Positions 52,495-63,656 of a stretch of 64,000 bases of DNA are shown one piece after another. The notes below the pieces were generated by a model that saw only the letters and a program-made list of their open reading frames with translations, was not told the origin of the DNA and did no database searches. The position numbers and the translations under genes are program-made. The stretch is from Prorocentrum cordatum (Eukaryota > Sar > Dinophyceae > Prorocentrales > Prorocentraceae): the NCBI GenBank assembly GCA_963575745.1, contig CAUYUJ010017780.1, positions 90,001 to 154,000 of the forward strand, in the 5' to 3' direction. The stretch's first letter is position 1, and the number at the start of each line of letters is the position of its first letter.

Positions 52495-53722
52495 GAGGCA
52501 CCTACGGCGAATCACTGCTGCCCCCATGCCTTCTAGGGTACGCTTATGTGGCCAAAGGCTTGGGCAAAATTTAGCTACGATATTGGACCGTGCGTTCTCC
52601 CAGCCGTTGTGACAACATTTCGGGGAACGCGTGGGGGAGGACGAGGAGGATGGGAAGAGGGAGGAGAAAGGAGGATGAGGAGAAAGATGAGGTAAACTTT
52701 GAAAGTTTCCTGAGTCATTATCTGGGCCTCCTGGGAGCGGCGAGGTCCAACAAGATCCAGAAGTCGACGACGAAAACATGTTATGTTGGTTTCTGCGCAT
52801 TCGTATTCCTTCCCTCCTTCCCTCTTATCTTCCTCTTGCTGCCTTTCTTCTTTTCCTTCCCTCTCCGTGCGTGCTGCTGTCGTGCTATCGTCCGCCGTTC
52901 CCCTCCATTCTCGCGGCCTCCACCTCTTTGCGGGTTCTGAGCCTTTGTTCGCAGGCGTGTTCCGAGCGGTGCTCGGTCCGCAGGCGTGTTCTCGCAGGCG
53001 CGTCTGGCGCCTTCCATCGTCTTCTCTTCCCGCTCTCGCTGATGCCTGCCGTGCTTCTCTTCTCTTTTCCTTCGTTTCTCCCGCTTCGTCCCTTCGTTCC
53101 TCTTCCCATTCCTCTCATTATTTTCCTGGGTCCTCCTCTTCGCGGAGCGCTGCTCGGTCCGCAGGCGTATTGCTCGCCTGGCGTGTCCGACGCCTCCCCG
53201 GCTCCGGCTTTCAGTTATCTTTGACAAATCGCATGCGGGGTCCTGAGGGCATTTTGGAGGCCTCCTGGGGGCCTCCTTGGGCCTCTTGGGGCCCTTGTGG
53301 GCTTCTTGGGGGCCTCTTTGGCCGTCTTGCGGCGTTCCTGGCCCGTCTGACGCCGTCGGAAGCCGTCTTGTGAGCCCCTCTGGGCCTTCTTGGAGCCCTT
53401 TTTGGGCGTTTCATGGTCGTCTTGAAGGTCATCTTGAGCGTCTTGGAGGCCTGTTGGGGCGCTTTGGGGGCCGTCTTGGGAGCCTCTTGGGCCGTCCTGG
53501 TGCCATTTTGGAGCCATTCATCTTGGACCCTCTTGGGGCCATCGGAGGCCACCTGGGGCCATCTTGGCAGTCTTGGAGGCGATTTGATTCATGAGAGGTG
53601 GATTTGGGAAGCTCTTCGGGTGGCTGGCGGGATCGGCCAAAACCCCATTAGACTTCTAAAAGAACCAAAAACCGCCAGACATCCAGCAAGTCATGCACCC
53701 CTGTGGCAAGACCACAGGGGGC
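52495..53722 (+). repeat. Composite repeat unit, copy 2
   Basis: Module (a) is at 52500-52690, (b) at 53228-53585 and (c) at 53586-53722 with the hairpin cccctgtgg (53698-53706) / ccacagggg (53712-53720). Between (a) and (b) lies about 520 bp of CT-rich sequence absent from copy 1. It contains a near-repeat of ggtgctcggtccgcaggcgt (about 52970 and 53150), so it looks like an insertion or a lost segment. Confidence 0.7.
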
Positions 53723-54360
53723 GGCAGATATAGTTGCTTGAATCACGCGGTGGGTACTGTCGGGACACAACTTGGTAAGCAATCACGACGCCATCGGAAC
53801 AATTGGTGGACACGACCACGAGTTATGCGGGCCACGATCTGGGGGCAATCAAATCTAATCGGCGCACCTTTGGGGCACCATCGCAAGCCAATCGGGCATC
53901 TTGGTTGAAACCAACGAGATTAATCCAAACCACACTCAGACCAATAATTCAAGCCACAATCTGACCAAGAGGGAGAGCGGTTGCACAAAGAACAAACATA
54001 CGCATTCTTTAGAACGGAGGTCGGGTTCATCGGCGTTCACCAACAGGTTCACATGCACGTCACGCACGACACGAAGTGCAGCACTACGATGTTGAAGTGC
54101 AGGCAGTACCAAAGAGACGTTCAAACACCCACCTTCCCATAACCGTTTGCTTGCGGACAACATTGATGTTGGACAGTTTCGTTGCAGATTGCTTTGGCAG
54201 GTAGGAAGAGCCGTCGAACGAAGGCGTACACCCGCTGATGATCCGTGCAAAGGGTGTCCACTGTCGTTCTTGCAGCGTTGGTCCTGGCCGCCTGACCCAT
54301 GCCCAACACACGTGAAACTATGAACATTTTTGTGCGCCCCCGCCCCCATCTTCGTGCAAG
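53723..54360. other. Gene-free stretch
   Basis: No supported gene. AT-richer than the flanks and without recognised repeat motifs. Confidence 0.4.
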
Positions 54361-54772
54361 CATATAAGTATATATATGTACATGTATGTGCATACGTAAG
54401 GGTATTTACATATGCACACATTCGTGTATGATTACACATGTGTATGGATGCATGCATGCATCTATGTATGTTTGTATACATATATGTGCATACATGTGCG
54501 TATGTATGTATGTATGTATGCATGTATGCATGTATACATGTATGTATGCGTATGTATGTATGTATGTATGTAAGTATGTATGTATGTATGTATGCATGTA
54601 TGTATGTATGTATGTATGTGTTGGTGTATGTGTGTATGTATGTATGCATGCATGCATGTATGTATGTATGTACGTGTGTATGTATGTGTGTAAGAAGTAT
54701 GTCTGTATGTATGGATTTACGTATGTATGTATGTATGTATGTATGTATGTATGTATGTATGTACACACGGAC
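54361..54772. repeat. (TATG)n tetranucleotide microsatellite
   Basis: GTAT/TATG units, about 400 bases in all, broken by variants such as tgcatgcatg and gtgtatgtgtg. Tyr/Val/Cys/Met frames here, and His/Ile/Tyr frames on the other strand, are artefacts. Confidence 0.95.
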
Positions 54773-55129
54773 ACAACATTCCCGAACTCGCGCCTGCTAC
54801 CGGGAAAGTTTATGTTTATGATGTATTATTTGGTTTGCGGATCCAGGCTATCGCCCCGTGCAAGTCTTGTGCGTTGATTGGCAGTTGAGGTTTTCGCCCA
54901 GCGCTTGCCCCTTACGTTGGCAGGTGTCTGCGCCGCATACATTGCACCACATCGCATGCAGCAGATGATTGCAGCACCAAGTGTGCACATTTAGAGTGCA
55001 AGAACCCATCCCCCTGGGTCCACAAGGGCAGACATTATCACACTGCGCGTGAGATTTTACATGGTGCTGTAAATAATCGGACATGTTTGGTGGGGTTTTG
55101 CCGTTGTCGTTCCCCACGTGGTCCCGCCT
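54773..55129. other. Gene-free stretch
   Basis: No supported gene or clear repeat. Confidence 0.4.
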
Positions 55130-55960
55130 CCAGTTCGCACTCTCGGTGCACTTGCCTCTGGTTCGCGTGGTGTGATGTGGCCGTCGTCGTCGCCATCAAG
55201 GGCCCACCCACAGGGTTTCGGATTCAACTGGCCTGGGCACGCGAGGTGCAGTCTGGCCGACGTCGTCGCCAATAGGTTCCTCAGTTGGCCTGCACCTGTG
55301 CGGCGTTCCAGAGAGGGCCTTGCCTTCGACGATCGGAAGAGTTGGCATCTCTTCCTCGGCGGAAGGCGGCCGAAGGGCAGCGGAAGCCAAACGGCGGCGG
55401 CTCCGCCAGCGGAAGGACGGCGGAAGCCGGCAGAAGTCAAGGGTGCCTCCCCAAGAGATGTCAACATTTTTGGGTTCAGGATTACCGGAACCCTACATGT
55501 GTGGTGGGGTGCGGTCGTCGTCGTCACCCAGAGAGTGGCGACCATAGGGCCCCAGGCTCAGTTGGCCTGGGCATGTGTGGTTGATTGGATATGGTACTAC
55601 GCTCGGTCAGCGTGGGAACGTGGGCGCGCCGACGCCCACGAGGGCCCTCTGTCGCATTGAGCACGTTTGGCAAGGTTTGGCCGGTTCCTGAGTTTCTGCC
55701 CCCTCGGCATTTGTTTTGGGAACCAGCCGTCGTCGTGTCCCACAAGGTCTTGCCCATTGTGTTCCTGATTCAGTTGCCTTGGGTCTGCGCAGTGGGTCTG
55801 GCCTACGTCGGCCGAAGGGTCACGTTTTCGTCGTCGCCCACAGATTCTTGCCCGTAGGGTCTCGGGCTCAGGGACCTTTTGTATGTGTGGTGGGGTCCGA
55901 CGGTCGTCGTCGCTCACATGGTTCGGGCCACAGCTGCTGTGGTGGGATCTGGCCATCGAC
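55130..55960 (+). repeat. Degenerate tandem repeat, ~110-bp theme, with embedded family 2 copy
   Basis: A theme of gtggtg(t)g(g)g-t-ggccgtcgtcgtcgcc, then cacagggt or a variant, tcaactggcctgggca and ggtctggcc recurs at about 55165, 55500, 55720 and 55880. A family 2 repeat copy (55315-55490: ttcgacgatcggaagagttg, catctcttcctcggcggaag, ggcggctccgccagcggaag, ttgggttcagg) lies between the first two themes. Confidence 0.55.
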
Positions 55961-56034
55961 GTTCCCCCGCAGGGTCCCGTCTTCGCTGATAGGGTGCCAA
56001 CCACAGGGTCCGCAGGTAAACGCGCGCGGCGCTC

Positions 56035-56210
56035 CAGAGAGAGTCTCGCCTTCGCCTTCGGTGCGCCTCGCCTTCGGCAGAAGCCGGCGGAAGCAGAGTA
56101 GGCGGCGGCTGCGCCGGCGAAAGCGGGGCGGAAGGCGGCGGAGGCAAAAGCGAGGCTCCAGCATATTGGGGTTCAGGGTTTCCGGAGTAGGCCGCGCAGG
56201 TTTTCAGGTT
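56035..56210 (+). repeat. Dispersed repeat family 2, copy C
   Basis: Shares cttcggcagaagccggcggaag, ggcggcggctgcgccggcg, gaggctccagcat and ggggttcagggtttccgga with copies at 29925-30080 and 55315-55490. The middle part is the most diverged. Confidence 0.65.
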
Positions 56211-56394
56211 CATCTGCCTTGAGTGCGGGATTCATGCGTGGTCGTCGTCGTCGTCGTCGACCAACGCAGGGCCCAGCTCGTACTGCACCGTCCGCAGAGC
56301 CTCAGCCACAGTGGCCCTCTAGGGCCAGTCGAGTTGCTTCCTGTTGACGCCCCTGTTTGCCCATCTGCTCTCGCGCATGGCTGCAGCCTCTATA

Positions 56395-56565
56395 CCCAGA
56401 CATGCGACGTCCTGATTTTTTCTGAACGGGGTCCCTGGAAGTCCCGACCCTCTCCCAAGAACCGTTTTTTCATCCTGAGTCGTTTTTCGACGCTCCCTAG
56501 GCCCAGTGAGAGCCCCCCGAGGCCGAAAACTGGCAAAAACCTCCCGTCGTGATTTTTTGGCGACA
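56395..56565 (-). repeat. Dispersed repeat family 1, copy D
   Basis: On the minus strand it reads atcacgacgggaggtttttg, ccagttttcggcctcggggg, a gcgtcgaaaaacgactcagg stretch, atgaaaaaacggttcttggg and ggtcgggacttccaggg. It is the best-preserved copy and joins the start seen in copies A and C with the rear part seen in copy B. Confidence 0.8.
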
Positions 56566-56984
56566 CGATCATGTCTGGGTGCGTACACACATTGCCCAAA
56601 CAGTGCTTGCACTTCGTGCTTCTCACGTCTGCTCCAAGGAACTGGGCCGCCTCATCGGCTTGGCGGCTCCGTGCCAGCCGTCGCTACCCCCGTCGCCGCC
56701 TCGTCGCCGCCCCGTCGCTTGGGCCGTGGGGGCGTTCTGGCGGCTCCGTGCTGGCCGTCGCCGCCCCGTCGCCGCTTCGTCGCCGCCCATCGCCGCCGTT
56801 TGACTGTACCACGTCTATTGCACAGGGCCCGACAACATTATCGCTGTTTGCGTGCCCAAACGTTTTCATTTGCGGAGCTGGGCGCCCTGGCGCGAACGGC
56901 CGAACGACCCCTGCAGCGGGACACTCTGGCAACACGGTTGGCCGCCACAAAAATCTTCGAATCAACGTTGACCGCGCAAAGGCT
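56566..56984. other. Gene-free stretch, GCC/CGTCGC-rich
   Basis: No supported gene. From 56670 to 56810 the words cgtcgccgcc and ccccgtcgc recur. A similar but shorter CGTCGCCGCC patch is at 34195-34300. Confidence 0.45.
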
Positions 56985-59900
56985 GCACCATCTAGACTGC
57001 GCACCATTGATTCCCATGTCGGCAAGAGCACTACGATCTCTCCCCCCCTGGCATTTTACGGCCCCCCTGCTTGTATTGCAGATGACATGCGATTTTGCCC
57101 CATCTTCCTAAACATGAATTCGTACCAGTTCGTACCATCCCAGTCAGGCCGGCATCAGTACCCCTCTCATCCTCTGGGAAAAATTATGTGCGCGCATTCG
57201 TCCATCAAAAACCATCCGTTTCCCAAAATCCCCTGCGGAATATGGGACGACGTGCACACGCGCGCGTCGTCGCGCGCGCATGCAGGAATCCTTCAACAAG
57301 TTCATCTTCCGTAAGATTTTCAAAATCGCGCTGTCTCGAGAACATGTTAAACACACATGGTCTCGCAACGAAACCTTTCAAACAAAAACTTGCGTTTGGG
57401 TTCTTGCAAATCCCAAGGAAAACCATCGGTTCTTCAACATGTTGATAACTTGCTCCCAAACGGGCCTCTCGCGCGCGCGTGCCGGGATCGTTCGAACGCG
57501 TTTGCGCGCATGTTGTCGCAAGAATGCCTTGCAACAAATGGGACGAACTGCAGGCGCGCGTCGTCGCGCGCGCATGCCGAATTTTTTGCATACTGTAAAC
57601 CGTAGGTTCCGTAAGGAATTCAAAATCGAGCGCCCCGAAAACCATTTTGAAAAAATGGTTTTGCCATTTTCAAGACTGTCTGCGCTCGCGCTCTTGCGAA
57701 TTCTGGCACGAGGGACCCCTCCCGCCGCATGCCGAAATCATTCCAACGCCCTTGCGCGCGCGTTGGGGGGAGGGCACGATTTGTGTCAAATAATACCATG
57801 CGGGTCACTCTCGCGCGTCGGCCGCGCGCGCACGTCGAACTCTTTCCAAAACCTTCATCACCGATGCGGGGGCGCCGTCATCGCTGCCGCCGTGATCAGC
57901 ATCGGCGCCGTCACTGTCCTTGCCGACGCCGATGTCATCTCAGTCACCAGCATGGCTACCATCAACATCGTGTCTACCGTTGTCGACGTTGCCATGATAC
58001 CATGCCTGCCCGAGTCGGCGACTCGCATTGAATTGCCCGTTGGGAAGTGCCCAGCGGTCAGTGCCGTTGCGCGCGCGAGCATGCGCGGACAAGCGCGGCC
58101 GCAGAGATGCACCATCCAGTCCGAAGCACTCATCGCAATCGCCGCCGCATGGGTTTTGCAAACCAAGTTGTGAATGGGTGGGTTGGGTGATTTTGCGAAC
58201 AGTGGATTGGACAACTCGTTGCGAACAGCAACTAATTGCGCCAACTAGGTTGCACAACATCAACTACACAACCAAATAGATTGCACAACAGATTCCCACA
58301 ACATCGATTCCAGTACATAGGTTCTCCTACATCAGAAGAGAATATACTCTCCGCCCCCCTGGAATTATCCTTGCACTTTTTCGTATCGCAATGTACATGT
58401 GATTTTGCCCCGCCGTCCATCCTAAAAGTGAACTCATACCATCCCAGCCGAGCCAGTATCCGCCCCCCCCGCCATCGTCTGCTGAAAATTACTATGCGCG
58501 CGCATCCGTTGATCAACAATCATAAATTGTCAGGAACCCCTTACAAAAAAACAAAACGAAGTGCACACGCGCGCGGTGTCGCGCGCGCATGCCGGATGTT
58601 CAAAAAATAACCGAATGTTCCAAAAGAGATTGCGCGCGCTCTTGCGAATTCTCCAGAAAACCCCAGGGTTTTCAACATTTTCATAAATGCTACCAAACGA
58701 GCTTCGCGCTCGCGCATGACGAAATCGTTCGAACGCCCTGGCGCGCGTGCTGGGGTGGTACGATCCGTATCAAATAGTACTCTGCGGGCCACCCTCGCGC
58801 GTCTGCCGCGCGCGCATGTCGAACTCTTTCCAAAACCTTCATCACCGACGCGAAGATGCCGTCATCGTCGCCGGCGTGATCAGCATCGGCGCCGTCATTG
58901 GCTACCCCGTCGTCGTTGTCATCATCGCCACCCTCATCGTTTCTATCGCCATCGTGTCTACCGTTTCCGACTTTGCCATGATACCGCGACCGCCCAAGTC
59001 GCTGACTCGCACTGAAGTACCCGTTGGGATGTGCCGAGCGGTCAGCGCCAACGCGTTCGCGTCGGTCGCGCCAAGCTAGTTGGCCGCTGCGCGCACGAGC
59101 ATGCGCGGGCCAGTGCCGCCGCAGAGATGCACCAGCCAACACAAAGCACTCATCGCAATCGCTTCCGCATGGGTTTTGGGAACCAAATGGCGGGTGGGTG
59201 GGTGGGATGATTGCGCGAGCAGTCAAGTCGACAATTTCAAGTTCGGCTCGGTGAATTGCACCGCATACATTCCCTTTCCTTTGAAAGAAATCAAATTTCC
59301 CCCCCCCCGGAGTACCGGGCCTCCTTTTTTTCCCATTGCGATGTACACGATTCTGCACCACCGTCCATCCCCAATAAAAACCACACAATCCCACGGGGGT
59401 CGGTATCGCCCCCCCCCCGCCGCTTTCTATCAAAAACTATTATGCGCGTGCACGCGCTATCAAAAAGCATCAGCTGCCAAGACTCATTTGCATAAACATG
59501 TAACGAAGTGCACACCCGCGCGTTGTCGCGCGCGCGTGTCGAAATCCCTCAACAAATCTGGGTTCGTAAGGAGTTCAAAACCGAGTGTCCCCCCCGAGGA
59601 AAAAAAAAAAAACATGGTTTCGCAACACGGACTTGTTAAGCAAGAACACTCGCGCGTGCTCTTGCGAATTCTGAAGAAATCCATCGATGGTTCCCGCATT
59701 CTCAGAACATTCAACCAAACGGGCGTCGCGCTTGCATGCCGAAATCGGTCGAATCCCCTTCGCGCGTGCCGTCGCGAGAGTCTTTTGCAAAAAACGGGAC
59801 GAAGTGCACGCGCGCGCGTCGTCACGCGCGCATGCCGAAATCCTTCAAAAAAAAAAAAAAAAAAAAACACTCGGCTTCGTAAGGATTGCAAAATCGGGGG

Positions 59901-60235
59901 TTAAAAACATGGTAACAAATTAACGATTTCGCAACATCCGTGTTCAGAAATCAATACAACCATCGGTTGTCCAACATGTCCGTTGAATTCGCCAAACTAG
60001 TTGGCCGCTGCGCGCGCGAGCATACGCGGGCTAGCGCGGCCGCAGAGACGCACCAGCCAACACCATACACACATCGCAATCGCCGCCGCATGGGTTTTGC
60101 AAACCAAGTTGCGGGTGGGTGGCTGAGATGTTTGCGCGAGCAGCGGGGTTGACAACTTCAAGTTCGCCAAGGCGAAGTGCACCACATAGATTGCCCGACG
60201 CAGACTGCAGCACATATATTGCACGATCTGTGTGT
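56985..60235 (+). repeat. Triplicated ~1-kb repeat unit
   Basis: Three units follow each other at about 56985-58300, 58301-59240 and 59241-60235. Each begins with C-rich sequence and a gatgtacatgtgatttt-like word (57081, 58391, 59340), then catcccag or a variant and a CGCG-rich palindromic word of the type gcgcgcgtcgtcgcgcgcgc. Next come cttgcgaattct, and finally ggccgctgcgcgcgcgagca, cgcagagatgcaccag, tcatcgcaatcgccgccgca and tgggttttgcaaaccaa. Units 1 and 2 also share about 230 bp (57838-58065 and 58820-59050: ccaaaaccttcatcaccga to tgggaagtgcccagcggtca) that unit 3 lacks. Each unit ends near an acatagattgcac-type satellite stretch. Frames inside read similarly in units 1 and 2, but no protein family is recognised. 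Confidence 0.75.
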
Positions 60236-60590
60236 TTGCTCCGCGCGTGCGCGTTTTTTTAATCGCTCACAGCATAGAATGCATCCCTCGCCATAAAAAT
60301 GGGTGGTGGTCTGATTGTTTTGGGGGGTCTGTCTGGAGCTGTCTCGGAAGTTCCAGGGGGTCTGATCAGGAGGCCGCCCGTTCATGGTTGGTTTAGGGAG
60401 GGTCTAAGATTTCTCGCTCGAAATGATTTGCGCACCCTCCCTTGCATTACGGAATTCGGGGCTCACCTATAGCACAACGTAGAGCTCGTCACATGTATTG
60501 CATAACATAGATTGCACAGCAGACAGTGCACCACATCGATTACACGACATATATTGCACATCGTAGATCGCTAGAAGCACACAGTTTGGG
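60175..60590 (+). repeat. ACATAGATTGCAC short satellite patches
   Basis: At 60175-60235 and 60490-60585, words such as ccacatagattgc, gcacatatattgcac, aacatagattgcacag, cacatcgattacacg and gcacatcgtagatcgc recur every ~14-30 bases. A related patch is at 58245-58310 and an inverted, more decayed one at 34560-34800. Confidence 0.65.
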
Positions 60591-63362
60591 GTCTACGCTG
60601 GCTAACATATACGTATACGTGTGTATGTGTATTGTTGGGGCGCACAGACGCGTACCCATCAATGTGTGATGGGTGCGTGAGATTTGCAGGTCTGCCCGCT
60701 TACAACGACTGATAAGTCTGCGACGCAAGTTTGAATATGCACCAGCAGCGTTTACAGGCCATGGGACGTCAGGGTTGCCCGCGTCACCCGCTGGAATGTT
60801 TTAGCTCGCATGCTGTGGGATCCGTAGCAACGCGTCTACCGCAAGACGGACCGCTCACGGGTCCTTGTGCGGCCCTTTATCGTTTGATTTATAATGGGGC
60901 GCAGAGAGCGTAGTTGACGTCGATTGCGGGGAGGACGAGCCTTCATATTTGCAAGCGTGTCCGTAAACCACTTGCTCCGATGTCGGGGACAGGTGAGCGC
61001 ATACAAGTCGAAAGTGCTTCAAGGTTAAGACGTTGCTCCCCTTATCCATATGACTGCTTCCACACTCGCGGGCTTTTCATTTGCGAGGCTGGAACGTCAT
61101 CGTCGGCACGGGAGGGCTTGCTAAGTGAGCATGCTTCGTTGCGCTTCGCGTGCATGGGCTTGCGCGCATTGTTGTCAGCCTAGGCGCGCCGTCTGCAGCA
61201 GCTGTTCCACATTTTCCTCAGGGTGGAAGAATTGACCCAGCGTTGGGAGACTCCCGCTACCAATCCAAACCAAACTGGCTGCAAAAGAAATAATTATAGC
61301 AAGGAGATGATGGGTTGGGTACAATGTTTTGCGAGGACAGGGTATGGCTTGGTAGCGAGACAAGGGTCAGACAACATTCTGAGCTTCACAGCCCAGTTTA
61401 ATGGACAATACCCAGTAGCCGGCATGCGTCACCCAGCGTCTGGTCACCACCTCCAGTTTCATCAAACTCTGCTGCGCAGGTATCCTGGGAGACATCTGGT
61501 TGTTCTTGCATTTCAATACTGGAATGAATAGAACCGGAATCGGCCAGCATCACACGCGGCCATGACGAAATCGCTGATGAATGTTCAGTATTATTCCAGG
61601 CTCGCTTGGCAAAGGGTTGTTTGCAACCGCTTGCACTCTAATTGAAAACGCGGATGCATGAGTTCACCAGTCTCGAAATCCAGAAACTCGTCGTCCTGGA
61701 GATTTGGCAGCGAACTTATATGAGCGAATAGTTGCTCTGCTTGCACGTGGCTTCAATAGAAACGCCCAGGGATGCCAGGATACATGAAGCGATTTGAGGC
61801 GAGTCATACTTTCGATTCTGGGAGTCACACTCCTCGCCAACTTCCAAATTGGTCATTTCGCCCATTCCAGCGAGTGAGAAACATGTTAGTTTGCAGAGTG
61901 TTGGCAGTTTCTTAGAAAGAAGTCCCGACAAAAGGTTGGGTCATGGTCGGGGAGCAGTTCTTGAAGCAGTAGTTCCTCTATTGCGCCCACTGCAGAACCT
62001 GCCACTGCCACTCCGTATATCTAAACAAAACATGACTAACAGGTACCTGGATGGTGGGGAGAATGAGGAAGTTTATCGTCGAGCCGAAAGCAGCCCAACG
62101 CGACCAGAAGAATCTTCCAAGTCGCTCAGAAGCGGGAGCGAGGCTCCGACGCCCAGCCTCCTCCCACGGATTGCAGGGAGTGTAATTGAGCGAGGAAAAC
62201 ATCAACTCTGTTTAGAACGGTTGATTGACGGTCGCCTCCTGATCAGACAGCTGGCAAGTGCAAGCAACCCGGTGTCGTTGCGCATTGGCAGACTCTTTTC
62301 CGAGCGGGACGTCAGTTGGGCGATTCGTGTTCGGGCACGTATAAGACATGTCCGGGGCAAGTACGCAGTGGTTTTGACAACGCCATGTAGGATCCGAAAT
62401 CTCGCTGCTAGCCATGAAGGGAATCCTCAAGCTCATGATGTTTCTGTGTCTTCGCCAGTCTATCAAAGAACGTATACATGGGTGCATCCCAGGGAGCGCA
62501 GAAGCACAGCTCAGCCACAGAAGAGGGGGGGAGGGAACACGTCAAACCAAAGGTGGTATCAGCCCGAGCAGCCAACAACGCAGCCTGAATTGGGGACCTC
62601 CTGGTAATCTGTTGGATGTCTCTTGGAGCCCAAATTAAAAATCCATAGGGCATTATTGGTCCTCTTGGGGTTGTTTTGGCTTTCTATCGGGAGGCCGTCG
62701 ACCATTAGCACCCCCTCTTTCCCCTCCCCCCTGCAGTCAGGGGGGGGAAACAACAATTACGCTACCGAGGAACCCCACATACTTATTTTATGCCATTCGT
62801 ATTCGCATGCCATGTCACGTCGTGTTTCGACGTCCCCCGCGCTCCCTCGCACTAGCTGACAACCGCATCCATGCTAGGGGGAGGGGGAGAGAAGGAGGGC
62901 CAGAAGAAAGGAGTTGGGAGAAGCGAAGAAGGGAGGGAGAAAGAGAGAGAGAGAGAGAGAGAGAAGACGCGGCAACCGCGCGGCCAATCCTCGGGATACG
63001 GAGGGGGAACAACATGGAGGCGGGAAGGAGGGGGAAAAGGAGGGAGGGGGACAGGAGGGGAAAATCACGGAGAGGAGGATCTATACCGGGGGGGGCAAGG
63101 CAAAGTAGCATCCAGGACCACGGTGGAAATCAACCTTGAACGCCAGCAGCGGGATCGCCGCCGCGCCAACGCAGCACGAACCTACCGTAAGACGATGGTG
63201 GCCAAATCGGCTCAAAATCAGTCCATGGACCCCTCCCGGGATCCAAACCCACTGGTGTTTCACGCTGCGTCCAGCCACGCGACGAGGAGCTGCCCTGGAA
63301 ACCAAAATGGCAAAAAAAAAAAAACTACCCGTGTCTCACCCCGCCCTCCACACAGAGAAGCA
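60591..63362. other. Gene-free stretch
   Basis: No gene I can support. Two plus-strand frames have fairly balanced composition (61223-61531, 102 codons; 61849-62607, 252 codons), but neither shows a motif and both start without context. A GA dinucleotide run lies at 62943-62964. Purine-rich GGGAGG words fill 62875-63095. Confidence 0.45.
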
Positions 63363-63612
63363 TTATCCTCCTCATCTCCCTCCTCCTCAATCCTCCTCCT
63401 CTTCCTCCTCCTCCTCCTCCTCCTCCTCCACCTGCTGCTCCGCCTCCTCCTCCTCCTCCTCCTCCTCCTCCTCCTCCTCCTCCTCCTCCTCCTCCTCCTC
63501 TCTCCTCCCTCCGCCTCTCACCTCCTCCTCCTCCTCCTCCTCCTCCTCCTCCTCCTCCTCCTCCTCCTCCTCCTCCTCCTCCTCCTCATCCTCCTCATCC
63601 TCCTCCTCCTCC
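63363..63612. repeat. (TCC)n microsatellite
   Basis: About 250 bases of TCC triplets with few interruptions, ending about 45 bp from the protease exon and probably lying in its adjoining intron. Confidence 0.95.
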
Positions 63613-63656
63613 CGCGCTCGTTTGGATTGAAGCATCCCGACGCCTCCAAGGCTTGC

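Noticed and set aside
61849-62607. 252-codon frame as a gene
   Set aside because: Composition is balanced, but I see no motif, no repeats of it elsewhere and no coding neighbour. Chance open frames of this size occur here.
63190-63235. Possible third spliced-leader relic (ggccaaatcggctcaaaat)
   Set aside because: Four mismatches over the 16-base core and a different 3' end; similarity of this level is expected by chance.
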